Position numbers and translations under genes: made by a program. From Pseudomonas sp. WN033 (GTDB lineage: Bacteria; Pseudomonadota; Gammaproteobacteria; Pseudomonadales; Pseudomonadaceae), in contig NSKG01000004.1 in NCBI GenBank assembly GCA_002287035.1, positions 1-64,000 of the forward strand: 64,000 nt of DNA, read 5' to 3'. Shown here piece after piece: positions 25,302 through 34,668 of the stretch. The notes beneath the pieces are model-generated. The model saw only the letters and a list, made by a program, of their open reading frames with translations. It was not told the origin of the DNA and ran no database searches. Numbering within the stretch: position 1 is the stretch's first letter; each line of letters starts with the position of its first letter.

Positions 25302-28292
25302 ATGCGGCTGAGACTGTGGATTCTTTTGGCTGTAGCGGTGCTGGCATTGGGGTGGTTGATCAGGGATGAAATGCGCAGTTCCTTTTATCAGTCGCAGTGG
25401 TTTAGCCGCCATGCTTCGACCCTGACCTACAGCCTGGAAGAAGGTGTCAGCGAGCGCCTGCGTTACCCCGAGTTCGGCCCGTTCAATCAGCGTCTGGGGT
25501 ATAGCCTGTTGCCGGACTTTATCGAGCGTTTGCAGGATCAGGGCTTTGCCGTGACCCATCAGGTGCGCTTCAGTGATGAGCTGCTGGCGTATGCTGACAA
25601 AGGTCTGTATCCCCCCTATCGGGAGAAAACCCGTTCCGGCCTGCAAGTGCGCGACTGCAAGGCTGACTCGATCTATCAGTTCCGCTATCCGCTGCGCCAG
25701 TACGCCTCCTTCGATCATATTCCGCCGCTTTTGGTCAGCAGTTTGCTGTTTATCGAAAATCGCCATTTGCTTAACCCTGACGCGCCGTTGGCCAACCCGG
25801 CGGTGGACTGGCCGCGCTTTCTAAAGGCGTCACTGTCACTGGTTAGCAACCGCTGGGATGAGAATGGTGGTTCATCCCCAGGGGCCAGCACCCTGGCAAC
25901 GCAAATTGAAAAGTACCGGCACTCGCCCGAGGGGCGGACTCATGGTCCGAAGGACAAGCTGTTGCAAATGGGTTCAGCCAGTTTTCGGGCCTATCTGGAT
26001 GGGCCTGATACCGAGGCGACGCGCCAGCGTCTGGTGCTGGATTACCTCAATACCGTACCGCTGGCAGCCGCGCCGGGGCATGGCGAGGTGATTGGTCTGG
26101 GTGATGCCCTGTGGGTCTGGTATGTCGAGGATTTCCATCGTTTCAACCAGAACCTGCGCGGTGATTATGGTTTGCAGGCCCAGGCCTTGGCTTTGCGTCA
26201 GGCCCTGTCCATGTTGATAGCCCAGCGGCGACCGTCTTACTACCTGTTGCAGGGCCGTGAAGCCATGCATGAACTGGTCGACAGCCATATTCGCCTGCTC
26301 GCCCGGGAGGGGGTTGTCGATCCGCAGTTGCGTCAGGCTGCGCTGGAAACGCATGTGCGCTTTCGTGACTGGAGCCGGCAACCGGTACGTCCACGCGTTG
26401 CCGTCGACAAGGCCGTGACCGTGACCCGCAGCCGAATCGCTGGGTTGCTTGGCCAGACTCTGTACGGCATCGATCGCATGGATTTGCAGGTCGACAGCAG
26501 CCTGCATCTGGAGCTGCAACGGGCTGCCAGCGAGTATCTGGAAAGCCTGGCAGATCCCGAAGTGGCTGGGCGCATTGGCCTGTTTGGTGAGCGTCTGCTG
26601 TCACCGGAGAAGGTTGGCGAGGTGCGTTACAGCTTTACCCTGATGCAGCGCACTCCCGAAGGCAATCAGGTCCGGGTGCAGACCGACAATACCGGTTTGC
26701 CCTTTGATCTGAATGAAGGCAGCAAGCTGGAGCTGGGATCGACCGCCAAGCTGCGGGTGCTGGTCACTTATCTGGAAATCATTGCTGAGCTGTACGACCA
26801 GTTGTCCGAAGGGGCGACCGAGGCTATTCAGGAAGCACTCTCCGAGCCGGATGACCGTATCAGTGTCTGGGCTGCGACCTGGTTACGAGCCAACCCTGAG
26901 GCGACCCTGGAACAGATGCTCGAAGCTGCGCTGGAGCGGCGCTATTCGGCCAGTCCGCATGAGCAGTTCTTTACCGGGGGCGGGGTGCAGCGTTTCAGCA
27001 ACTTCCGCAATGAAGACAATGGCCGCAATCCGACTGTACGTGAGGCTATCCGCGAGTCGATCAACCTGCCGTTCGTCCGCTTGCTACGCGATATTGTGCG
27101 TTACACCATTCACCAGACCCCGGGTAGCAGTATTCAACTGTTGCGTGATGATCGCGACCCGCGTCGGGCTCAGTATCTGGAGCAGTTTGCTGACCGGGAG
27201 GGGCGTACTTTCCTGTTACGTTTCTGGCGCAAGTACAGCGGTAAAACCGAGGCCGAGCGCATGGAAACCTTTCTCGATGGCTTGCGCCCGACCGTGACCC
27301 GTCTGGCTGCGGTGTACCGCTACCTGTATCCCGAGTCGACGCCCGAGGAGCTGGCGGAGTTTCTGTCGCGGCGTACGGGCGAACAACTGAGCGAGTCACG
27401 GATCAACACCCTGCATCGCGATTATGGCCCGGGACGCTATAACCTGCCGGATCAGGGCTATATTGCCCGGGTCCACCCGCTGGAGTTGTGGTTGCTGGGG
27501 TATCTGCGCGAAAACCCTGAGGCCCAGTTCCTTGATGCGGTTGAGGCCAGCCGCGCCGAGCGTCAGGAGGTGTATGGCTGGCTGTTTCGCACCCGGCACC
27601 GGGGTGCCCGGGATGTGCGGATCAGAACCATGCTCGAAGTCGAGGCATTTCTGGATATTCATCGGCGCTGGCAGCGTTTGGGTTATCCGTTTGAGCACAT
27701 GGTGCCGTCGCTGGGCAGTGCGCTGGGCAGCGCCGGTGATCGCCCGGCAGCTCTGGCCGAGCTGATGGGGATCATCAATAACGAAGGGTTGCGCTACCGG
27801 ACCGGGCGCATCAACACCCTGCACTTTGCTGCCGACACGCCCTATGAAACCCGTTTTGAACGGGTGGTCGAGCCCGGCCAGCAGGTTATCCCGCGCACGG
27901 TGGCGCGGGTATTGCGCAATGTGCTGGCCGATGTGGTCGAGGGGGGGACGGCGCGGCGCCTGCAAGGAGCCTTTGTACAGGACGAGCAGGTAGTGCTGAC
28001 CGGTGGCAAGACCGGCACTGGGGACAACCGGATTCACAGCATGGCTGCTGATGGCCGCTCGATCGGCAGTCAGGTAATGAACCGCACCGCCACCTTCGTG
28101 TTTTTCCTGGGGGATGAGCATTTCGGCACGCTGACCGCCTTTGTGCCGGGGCAGGCTGCCGAGGGTTTTCGCTTTACCTCGGCCTTGCCGGTTCAGGTGT
28201 TGCGGGGCATGGCGCCGTTTCTGATGCCGTATCTTACCGGCGCTGAGGTGCAGTGCCTGCCGCGTGCAGACTACTCCGCCTTGGCGCCGTGA
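25302..28292 (+). CDS. Divergent class A penicillin-binding protein
   Basis: This is a bifunctional murein synthase candidate anchored by one N-terminal membrane helix (residues 4-20). The GT51 glycosyltransferase domain is recognisable by LLFIENRHLL (normally EDRRFF), GASTLATQIEKY (normally GGSTITQQ) and LDYLNTVPL. The transpeptidase part has SxxK as STAK (near residue 480), SIN near 587, and KTGTG near 903. The 996-aa length includes a large insert between the SIN and KTG motifs. Its changed GT51 catalytic motif makes activity uncertain. It is related to the PbpC-type proteins of pseudomonads only in a general way. Confidence 0.85.
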   Translation: MRLRLWILLAVAVLALGWLIRDEMRSSFYQSQWFSRHASTLTYSLEEGVSERLRYPEFGPFNQRLGYSLLPDFIERLQDQGFAVTHQVRFSDELLAYADKGLYPPYREKTRSGLQVRDCKADSIYQFRYPLRQYASFDHIPPLLVSSLLFIENRHLLNPDAPLANPAVDWPRFLKASLSLVSNRWDENGGSSPGASTLATQIEKYRHSPEGRTHGPKDKLLQMGSASFRAYLDGPDTEATRQRLVLDYLNTVPLAAAPGHGEVIGLGDALWVWYVEDFHRFNQNLRGDYGLQAQALALRQALSMLIAQRRPSYYLLQGREAMHELVDSHIRLLAREGVVDPQLRQAALETHVRFRDWSRQPVRPRVAVDKAVTVTRSRIAGLLGQTLYGIDRMDLQVDSSLHLELQRAASEYLESLADPEVAGRIGLFGERLLSPEKVGEVRYSFTLMQRTPEGNQVRVQTDNTGLPFDLNEGSKLELGSTAKLRVLVTYLEIIAELYDQLSEGATEAIQEALSEPDDRISVWAATWLRANPEATLEQMLEAALERRYSASPHEQFFTGGGVQRFSNFRNEDNGRNPTVREAIRESINLPFVRLLRDIVRYTIHQTPGSSIQLLRDDRDPRRAQYLEQFADREGRTFLLRFWRKYSGKTEAERMETFLDGLRPTVTRLAAVYRYLYPESTPEELAEFLSRRTGEQLSESRINTLHRDYGPGRYNLPDQGYIARVHPLELWLLGYLRENPEAQFLDAVEASRAERQEVYGWLFRTRHRGARDVRIRTMLEVEAFLDIHRRWQRLGYPFEHMVPSLGSALGSAGDRPAALAELMGIINNEGLRYRTGRINTLHFAADTPYETRFERVVEPGQQVIPRTVARVLRNVLADVVEGGTARRLQGAFVQDEQVVLTGGKTGTGDNRIHSMAADGRSIGSQVMNRTATFVFFLGDEHFGTLTAFVPGQAAEGFRFTSALPVQVLRGMAPFLMPYLTGAEVQCLPRADYSALAP

Positions 28293-29173
28293 TAGTAGGT
28301 GTCGGCAACCTCGTGACTGCTGGTCTTGGGCTGGCGGCGTTGCTGCCAGCCGATCAGCAACAGCGGCACGACGATCATCAGGCTGCCGATCACGAACCAC
28401 AGGTCGGGCTTCTCGGCGAACCACCACCAGCCAATGGTGACCGCCCAGATCAGCCCGGTGTATTCGGCGCTGGTGATCTGGTTGGCATCCACTTGCCGGT
28501 AGGCCAGCAGTACGCAGACGTTGTAGCCGAGGATGAATACCGATGAACCCACTGCGCTGAGCAGCACCGCGTTGCTCCAGGGCGCGCCTTCCCAGAGCAT
28601 CAGCAGCAGACACACCGGGGTGATCATCAGGTAGTTGAGAAACAGCTTGTGTACGGTGGACTGCCGGGCCGGCAGCTTGCGTACCAATACGGCATTGATC
28701 GCCAGAGCGGCGGCTGAGCCAAGCGCCGCCAGTGCCGCCCAACTGATGTCGACCGGGCGCAGGATTACCAGAATGCCGGCAAACCCGCCGAACACTGCCA
28801 GCAGGCTCCAGCGGGTCAGGCGCTCGGCAAAAAATACCGCCGAGAGGATCATCACCAGAATCGGTGCGACGTAGAACACCGCGTTGGCCGTGGCCAGCGG
28901 CAGGCTGACCAACGCCACTACCATGCAAACAATGCCGACCAGATGCACATGGCCGCGAATGGCGTGCAGGAGTCCACCCTCAAAGAAGTGCCCGGTATCG
29001 ATCTGGCGCCAGAACGGCAGCAACAGGGCCAGGGTGATCAGGCAGCGCATGAACGCGTATTGAAACACCGCCGAATCACCTTCGAGCAGCTTGATAAATA
29101 CATCCGAAATCAACGCCAGGGCATTGCCGATGACCAGCAATAAGATGGCGCTGTTGACGGTTTTGCCGGACAT
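28271..29173 (-). CDS. DMT-family (EamA) transporter
   Basis: This is an inner-membrane exporter/importer of the drug/metabolite superfamily. The 300-aa product has about ten hydrophobic helices in two EamA repeats (residues about 5-135 and 145-280), with ANAVFYVAPILVMILSAVFF near 96-115 as the conserved segment. It converges with the PBP gene (22-base overlap) and is divergent from the LysR gene, so its substrate may be linked to the catabolic genes beyond it. Confidence 0.9.
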   Translation of the reverse strand: MSGKTVNSAILLLVIGNALALISDVFIKLLEGDSAVFQYAFMRCLITLALLLPFWRQIDTGHFFEGGLLHAIRGHVHLVGIVCMVVALVSLPLATANAVFYVAPILVMILSAVFFAERLTRWSLLAVFGGFAGILVILRPVDISWAALAALGSAAALAINAVLVRKLPARQSTVHKLFLNYLMITPVCLLLMLWEGAPWSNAVLLSAVGSSVFILGYNVCVLLAYRQVDANQITSAEYTGLIWAVTIGWWWFAEKPDLWFVIGSLMIVVPLLLIGWQQRRQPKTSSHEVADTYYHGAKAE

Positions 29174-29251
29174 GGGGGCTCCTGGACGTAAAACATGAAT
29201 GAACTAAAACGGTGCCAAACTCGTCAGGTCAACGCCAATCTGTGAGTAAAC

Positions 29252-29340
29252 GCCTGGGAGGGGCGGGCGCCAGAGCTGTTCTGCAGCACTGTGCTATCAG
29301 GCTGTTTCAGCATCGCGCGGGCGCGCGACGCTCCCCAGAA
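29252..29340 (+). repeat. REP pair, family C
   Basis: CCTGGGAGGGGCGGGCGCC and GCGCGCGACGCTCCCCAG are at opposite ends, with GTGCTATCAGGCTGTTTCAG between. It lies in the 301-base gap between the transporter and lysR genes, which otherwise must hold both promoters. Confidence 0.75.
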
Positions 29341-29474
29341 CAGGTGCCCAGCGCCGGCGCGACACATGGCTGCCCGCTACTGCCGAGGCATCAGCTTGTT
29401 TCGGCCGTCAGTGTAGCTTCCTGCATTTATCCGATAAAATGATCTTTATTACTCATCTATTAGAAAATTGGATA

Positions 29475-30419
29475 ATGAAACTTCCGCCCCTAAAAGCTTT
29501 GCCGGTCTTTGAGGCTGTTGCCCGGCTCAACAGTTTTTCCCAGGCTGCCGAGGAGCTGGCTGTCAGCCAGAGTGCGGTCAGCCACCAGATCAAGCAGCTT
29601 GAGCACTACTTGGGTGAGCAACTGTTTCTGCGCACCGGGCGCTACCTCAGTCTGACCGAGGAGGGACGCCAGTACTATGAAGCGGTCAGTGGTGCCTTGC
29701 GGCAGATCGAGCAGGCCAGCGAACAGTTGCTTGGGCAGGAGACCATGGCGTTGCGGCTGTCGGTGTTCAGTTCCTTCGCCGTGCGCTGGCTGGTGCCGCG
29801 TCTGCCGGCCCTGCACCGGGAATTGCCACAACTGGAATTGGCGCTGGACATGAGCGGCGGACATCCGCGCCTGTCTGACCGGGTGGCAGACTGTTTCATC
29901 ACCGTGCGTACCGATGTACCGGCCTACAGTTACGAGCTGATCTACACCGAACAATTGTTCCCGGTCTGTAGCCAGCAATATTGGCAGACGCTGTGCCGCG
30001 AGCTGGGACTGGACCCGGCGCTGGGTGTGCACCAGCCGGAACTGGCGCCGCAGCGCCTGGCGTCCTATCCGCTGTTGTCGACCCACAGCATCTACAACCG
30101 TGCGGGTGGCGACTGGATCCACTGGTACGCCGCTGCCGGCCAGAGCTTGCCATCTGGCGCAAGGCTGCAGCACTTCAGCCATATGCTGCTGGCGTTGGAG
30201 GCGGCGCGCTTTCACCAAGGCATCGCCCTGACCAATGACTACATGCTCAGCAACCGGGCCGATTCGGCCGACTTTGTGCGTTTGCCTTGCCATGCCCTGA
30301 CTACCGGCGACCAGTTTTATTTCGCCTGGAAAACCAGCCGCCGCAACGAGCCGGGGTTGCGTCTGCTGCGTGGCTGGCTGGTGGAGCAGGCGATTGAGTC
30401 GGGGTTGTTGGGGCGGTAG
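29475..30419 (+). CDS. LysR-type transcriptional regulator (GcvA-like)
   Basis: The ATG at 29475 gives 314 aa. The N-terminal winged helix-turn-helix is clear (LPVFEAVARLNSFSQAAEEL and VSQSAVSHQIKQLEHYLGEQ), and the GcvA subgroup-type effector domain follows (LSVFSSFAVRWLVPRLPAL). It probably controls the downstream amino-acid/amide catabolic genes and perhaps the divergent transporter. The AT-rich stretch just before the start (29440-29474) would suit an operator. Confidence 0.93.
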   Translation: MKLPPLKALPVFEAVARLNSFSQAAEELAVSQSAVSHQIKQLEHYLGEQLFLRTGRYLSLTEEGRQYYEAVSGALRQIEQASEQLLGQETMALRLSVFSSFAVRWLVPRLPALHRELPQLELALDMSGGHPRLSDRVADCFITVRTDVPAYSYELIYTEQLFPVCSQQYWQTLCRELGLDPALGVHQPELAPQRLASYPLLSTHSIYNRAGGDWIHWYAAAGQSLPSGARLQHFSHMLLALEAARFHQGIALTNDYMLSNRADSADFVRLPCHALTTGDQFYFAWKTSRRNEPGLRLLRGWLVEQAIESGLLGR

Positions 30420-30435
30420 AGGGGGCTGGGTGATT

Positions 30436-30515
30436 CCCGGGAGGCGGGAGCATCCGCTCCCGCGGCGAACTGTCGTGCGGCACCTACCTGGAGCAGATGC
30501 TCCAGGTTCCCGGGA
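30436..30515 (-). repeat. BIME, family A, inverted orientation
   Basis: GGAGGCGGGAGCATCCGCTC and CTGGAGCAGATGCTCCAG are the same two hairpins as at 5902-5979 but reversed. The remaining 230 bases to 30743 should carry the promoter of the catabolic operon; I see no clear consensus. Confidence 0.85.
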
Positions 30516-30743
30516 AAACCCAAAGCCCAGGAAACTCTGGGGCAGCAAATTATTACCCCATATGTCCATCGCCTCGTTGCGCCCGAGCCCCCGCGTCCTG
30601 TCTTTTCCAGCACTCATGGCCCTGGGCCACAGCACTATTGTGCCGGTACCACGAAAGCCGACCGCGGTTTGCATACCGCGCCCCTGGGTCCTACCCTGAC
30701 CCTGTCAGCTTGATCGACAACGGGCAAACACACGAGGAGGCTT

Positions 30744-32204
30744 ATGTCACTCTCCCGGTTGAGTTCGCTACGTTTGTTTCGCCAGCAGTGCCATGTCGGC
30801 GGTACTTGGGTAGACGCAGAAGACGGCAGCACCATCGCGGTCGATAATCCCGCCAGCGGCGAGGTGTTCGGTCGCATTCCTTCCCTCACGGCGGCGCAGG
30901 TCGAGGCCGCGATCGATACCGCGCAATCCGCTTTTATCGACTGGCGTGCGCGGACCGCGCAGCAGCGCGCCGATTTGCTGCTGGGCTGGCACTATCTGGT
31001 GCTGGAAAACCGTGAGGACATCGCCATCCTGATGACTCTGGAGCAGGGCAAGCCATTGGCCGAGGCGCGGGGTGAGGTGGATTATGCCGCGTCTTTCCTG
31101 CGCTGGTTTGCCGAGGAAGCGCGGCGAGTCTATGGCGAGACCATTCCCGGCGCCAAGCCGGGCCAGCAGATCGTTGTGCTGCGCCAGCCGGTCGGGGTCA
31201 CGGCGGCCATTACGCCGTGGAACTTCCCGGCTGCGATGATTACCCGCAAGGCCGGCGCTGCCCTGGCGGCGGGTTGCAGCATGATCGTCAAGCCGGCCGA
31301 GGCTACCCCTTATACGGCGCTGGCGTTGGCAGTACTGGCCGAGGAGGCCGGGTTGCCGCCTGGGGTGTTCAATGTCATCACTGGCGAGGCCAGACTGATT
31401 GGCCAGGTACTGACCGCCAGCCCGATGGTGCGCAAGCTGAGCTTTACTGGCTCGACAGCGGTTGGCCGGCAGTTGATGGCGCAGTGTGCCGAGCATATTC
31501 AGAAGGTTTCGCTGGAGCTGGGCGGTAATGCGCCATTCATTGTGTTCGACGACGCCGACCTGGATCGCGTCGTTGAAGGCGCGATGGCCAGCAAGTTTCG
31601 CAACACCGGCCAGACCTGCGTGTGTGCCAACCGTTTCCTGGTGCAGCGCGGCGTGCACGATGCCTTTGTCGAAAAGCTGGCCACAGCCATGGCCAAGCTG
31701 CGCCTGGGCAATGGCTTTGACGACGGGGTAACCCAGGCGCCCTTGATCAACCAGGCGGCGGTGCGCAAGGTGCAGCAGCATTACCGTGATGCGCTGGACA
31801 AGGGCGCACGACACATCAGTGGCGCAGCACCGGACGGCGCACGCGGCAATTTCGTTGAGCCGGTATTGATCACCGACGTCAGCTCGGACATGCAACTGTG
31901 CCACGAGGAAACCTTCGGCCCGCTGGCGGCGGTGATGCCGTTTGACACCGAGCAGCAGGCCGTCGAACTGGCCAATGCCACGCCTTACGGGCTGGCGGCT
32001 TATTTCTACAGCCGTGACGTGCACCGCTGCTGGCGTGTGGCCGAGGCGCTGGAGGCCGGCATCGTTGGTGTCAACGAAGGCGCGATTTCCAATCCGGCGG
32101 CGCCCTTTGGCGGCGTCAAGGCTTCGGGCCTGGGGCGTGAGGGTTCGCGTCACGGGCTGGAGGAATACACAGAACTCAAGTACCTGTGCATGGGGGCGGG
32201 CTGA
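30744..32204 (+). CDS. NAD(P)-dependent aldehyde dehydrogenase (GabD-like)
   Basis: It oxidises a semialdehyde to the acid; by sequence it resembles succinate-semialdehyde dehydrogenase. The 486-aa protein shows ITPWNFPAAMITRK (residues about 153-166), FTGSTAVGRQLM (about 235), the catalytic Glu in LELGGNAPF (about 257), the Cys in NTGQTCVCANRFL (about 291) and ETFGPLA (about 390). An AGGAGG site precedes the ATG. Its stop overlaps the next start (TGATG). With the downstream class III aminotransferase it could form a GABA-like two-step route; the real substrate is unknown. Confidence 0.92.
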   Translation: MSLSRLSSLRLFRQQCHVGGTWVDAEDGSTIAVDNPASGEVFGRIPSLTAAQVEAAIDTAQSAFIDWRARTAQQRADLLLGWHYLVLENREDIAILMTLEQGKPLAEARGEVDYAASFLRWFAEEARRVYGETIPGAKPGQQIVVLRQPVGVTAAITPWNFPAAMITRKAGAALAAGCSMIVKPAEATPYTALALAVLAEEAGLPPGVFNVITGEARLIGQVLTASPMVRKLSFTGSTAVGRQLMAQCAEHIQKVSLELGGNAPFIVFDDADLDRVVEGAMASKFRNTGQTCVCANRFLVQRGVHDAFVEKLATAMAKLRLGNGFDDGVTQAPLINQAAVRKVQQHYRDALDKGARHISGAAPDGARGNFVEPVLITDVSSDMQLCHEETFGPLAAVMPFDTEQQAVELANATPYGLAAYFYSRDVHRCWRVAEALEAGIVGVNEGAISNPAAPFGGVKASGLGREGSRHGLEEYTELKYLCMGAG

Positions 32205-33334
32205 TGGCCGATCTGCCGCTTAAGCGCATTGCGCTGATGCCGGGGGATGGCATTGGTGTGGAGGTTATGCAGGCTGCCGAGCAGGTGCTGACGGTGCTGC
32301 GTGAACGTGACGCGCTAGCACTGGACTGGGTGCAATTGGACTGGCCCAGCACCGCCTGGCATCAGGCCTACGGGCAAATGATGCCGGACGATGCGCTGGA
32401 TCAGGTGCGCGGTTATGACGCCTTGTTGCTTGGTGCTTTGGGCGACCCGGGACCCCTGAGCGATCCAAACCGTTACCGGTTGGCGGATGGGGTATCACTG
32501 GAGCCGCTGCTGCGTTTTCGCAAAGGCCTGGACCTGTGGGCCTGCGAGCGTCCGGCCCGGCTGCTGCCCGGGGCGCCACGTTACCTGGCCGACCCGCGTG
32601 CGGCCGAGGTCGATATGCTGGTGATCCGTGAAAACAGCGAAGGTGAGTATGTCGGTCAGGGTGGGCGACTGCATCCGGGCACGCCGCATGAGGTGGCCAC
32701 GCAGCTTGAGGTCTTTACCCGCGCCGCGACCGAACGGCTGATCCGGCATGCCTTCACACGCGCCCGCCAGCGTCTGGCCCAGCGCGGGGAGAGCCGGCGT
32801 TTCCTGTGTGCCGACAAGGGTGAGGCCAGCGCGCAGGTTTGCCTGATCACCAAGCGTAATGCCCAGCCGGCCTGGGGAGAGCTGTACAGCGAAGTGTTCG
32901 CCGAGGTGGCGCTGGAGTTTCCCGAGATTGGTATCCATCACGAACTGGTCGATGCCGCCTGCATGAAATTCGTGCAATGCCCGTGGCAGTTTGATGTGGT
33001 GGTCGCCAGCAACCTGCATGGCGACATCCTCACCGATCTGGCGGCGGTGCTGTCTGGCGGTCTGGGGTTGGCGCCCTCGTGCAATATCAATCCGACCCGC
33101 CGCGATACCCCGGCTTTGTTTGAACCGACCCACGGCAGCGCTCCGGACATTGCTGGTCAGGGTCTGGCCAATCCGGCGGCGATGCTGTTGACCACGGCGA
33201 TGCTGCTCGAGTGGTTGGGTTTTGTGGCCGCCGCCGAGCGCCTGCGTGTGGCCGTTGCGCGTGACCTGCTCAGTGCGGCAGGGCAGTCACGCAACTGCGC
33301 GGCCGTTACCGCTGGGGTGATCGCCCACCTGTAG
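32204..33334 (+). CDS. Isopropylmalate/tartrate dehydrogenase-family enzyme
   Basis: This is a Mg-dependent beta-decarboxylating dehydrogenase; the sequence is closer to tartrate/D-malate dehydrogenase than to LeuB. The ATG at 32204 (376 aa) overlaps the previous stop. Motifs are MPGDGIGVEV (residues 13-22), VIRENSEGEYVGQGG (about 143), the metal/catalytic ladder NLHGDILTDLAAVLSGGLGL (about 269-288), and FEPTHGSAPDIAGQG (about 305). Presence in a catabolic operon argues against a leucine role. Confidence 0.88.
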   Translation: MADLPLKRIALMPGDGIGVEVMQAAEQVLTVLRERDALALDWVQLDWPSTAWHQAYGQMMPDDALDQVRGYDALLLGALGDPGPLSDPNRYRLADGVSLEPLLRFRKGLDLWACERPARLLPGAPRYLADPRAAEVDMLVIRENSEGEYVGQGGRLHPGTPHEVATQLEVFTRAATERLIRHAFTRARQRLAQRGESRRFLCADKGEASAQVCLITKRNAQPAWGELYSEVFAEVALEFPEIGIHHELVDAACMKFVQCPWQFDVVVASNLHGDILTDLAAVLSGGLGLAPSCNINPTRRDTPALFEPTHGSAPDIAGQGLANPAAMLLTTAMLLEWLGFVAAAERLRVAVARDLLSAAGQSRNCAAVTAGVIAHL

Positions 33335-33355
33335 GAGCGCTCTGCGAGCGCGAAC
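33331..33355 (+). repeat. Single REP unit, family B
   Basis: TGTAGGAGCGCTCTGCGAGC followed by GCGAAC begins within the stop codon region of the dehydrogenase gene. It forms one hairpin in the 80-base gap before the aminotransferase. Confidence 0.75.
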
Positions 33356-33414
33356 AGCAGTACTGCAAATTGAATACGCGGCCGCTGGCCGCCACACCGC
33401 AACAGGAGTCAGTC

Positions 33415-34668
33415 ATGAGTCATCTGTCGCCGCTGCTGAAACAAGCCACCCAGGTCTGCGCCGAGCGCGGTCAGGGAAGCTGGCTGTATGACGTCAACGG
33501 CAAGGCCTATCTGGATTTTACCTCGGGTATTGGCGTGACCTCGACCGGCCACTGTCACCCGGCCGTGGTCGAGGCCGCCCAGGCCCAGGTCGGCAAGGTC
33601 ATTCACGCTCAGTACACCACGGTGACTCACCCGCCGATGCTGGAGCTGACCGAGCGACTGGCGGAAAAAATGCCTGGCGATATCAACTCGGTGGCGTTCA
33701 GCAATTCCGGCTCCGAGGCGGTGGAAATGGCCCTGCGTCTGGCGCGTCAGGCCACTGGCCGGGCCAACGTGATTGTCTTCAACGGCGGCTTTCATGGTCG
33801 CACCATGGCTGCTGCCTCGCTGACTACTTCGGGCACCAAGGTGCGCAGCGGCTTTCACCCAATGATGGCGGGGGTGGTGGTGGCGCCGTTTCCACATGCC
33901 TGGCGCTATGGCTGGAGCGAGCAGGAAGCCACCGAGTTCTGCCTGCGCGAGCTGGATCATATCTTCAAGACCCAGTCGGCGCCTGATGACACTGCGGCCA
34001 TGCTGATCGAGCCGGTGCAGGGCGAGTATGGTTATTACCCGGCCAATACAGCCTTTATGCAGGGGCTGGCCGAGCGTTGTCAGAAGCACGGGATTTTGCT
34101 GATTTGCGACGAAATCCAGGCTGGTTATGGGCGTACCGGCAAGTTCTGGAGCCATCAGCATTTTGCCGTGCAGCCGGATATCGTCATCACCGCCAAGGGG
34201 CTGGCCAGCGGGTTTCCGCTGTCGGCCATCGCTGCGTCCGAAGCGCTGATGCGCTGTGGTGCTCCAGGCTCGCAGGGCGGTACTTACGGCGCCAATGCGG
34301 TGGCCTGTGCGGCGGCGCTGGCAACGCTGGAGGTGATTGAGCATGAGCAACTGGTCGACAACGCCGCGCAGCGCGGGCAGCAGTTGCTGGAGCAGTTGCA
34401 GGCGTTGCAGCGCGAACATCCGTTGATCGCCACCATTCGTGGCAAGGGGCTGATGCTGGGCATGGAAATCGCCGAAAGCCGCCTCCAGCCGCGTGCCGAT
34501 ATCGCCGCCCGGCTCACCGCCGCATGCGAGCAGCAGGGGCTGTTGCTGCTGCGCTGTGGCATCGACGGCCAGATTGTGCGCTGGTTGCCGCCGCTGGTGG
34601 TCAGCGAGGCCGATATCAATGAGGGTGTGGCGCGCTTTGAACGCGCCTTGCAGGAGGTTGCCGCATGA
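33415..34668 (+). CDS. Class III aminotransferase (GABA/omega-amino acid type)
   Basis: This PLP enzyme moves an amino group, probably from an omega-amino acid, to a keto acid. The ATG at 33415 gives 417 aa. It shows DVNGKAYLDFTSGIGVTSTG (about 26-45), the GSEAVEMALRLAR cofactor segment (about 101), FNGGFHGRTMAAASLT (about 122), ICDEIQAGYGRTGKFW (about 228) with the PLP Asp, and the Schiff-base Lys in TAKGLASGFPLS (about 262). It overlaps the next gene by four bases (ATGA). Confidence 0.92.
   Translation: MSHLSPLLKQATQVCAERGQGSWLYDVNGKAYLDFTSGIGVTSTGHCHPAVVEAAQAQVGKVIHAQYTTVTHPPMLELTERLAEKMPGDINSVAFSNSGSEAVEMALRLARQATGRANVIVFNGGFHGRTMAAASLTTSGTKVRSGFHPMMAGVVVAPFPHAWRYGWSEQEATEFCLRELDHIFKTQSAPDDTAAMLIEPVQGEYGYYPANTAFMQGLAERCQKHGILLICDEIQAGYGRTGKFWSHQHFAVQPDIVITAKGLASGFPLSAIAASEALMRCGAPGSQGGTYGANAVACAAALATLEVIEHEQLVDNAAQRGQQLLEQLQALQREHPLIATIRGKGLMLGMEIAESRLQPRADIAARLTAACEQQGLLLLRCGIDGQIVRWLPPLVVSEADINEGVARFERALQEVAA

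Noticed and set aside
27396-28928. 510-aa ORF on the minus strand over the PBP and transporter genes
   Set aside because: It overlaps two well-supported genes and shows only shadow composition (Gln/His/Arg/Ala-rich).
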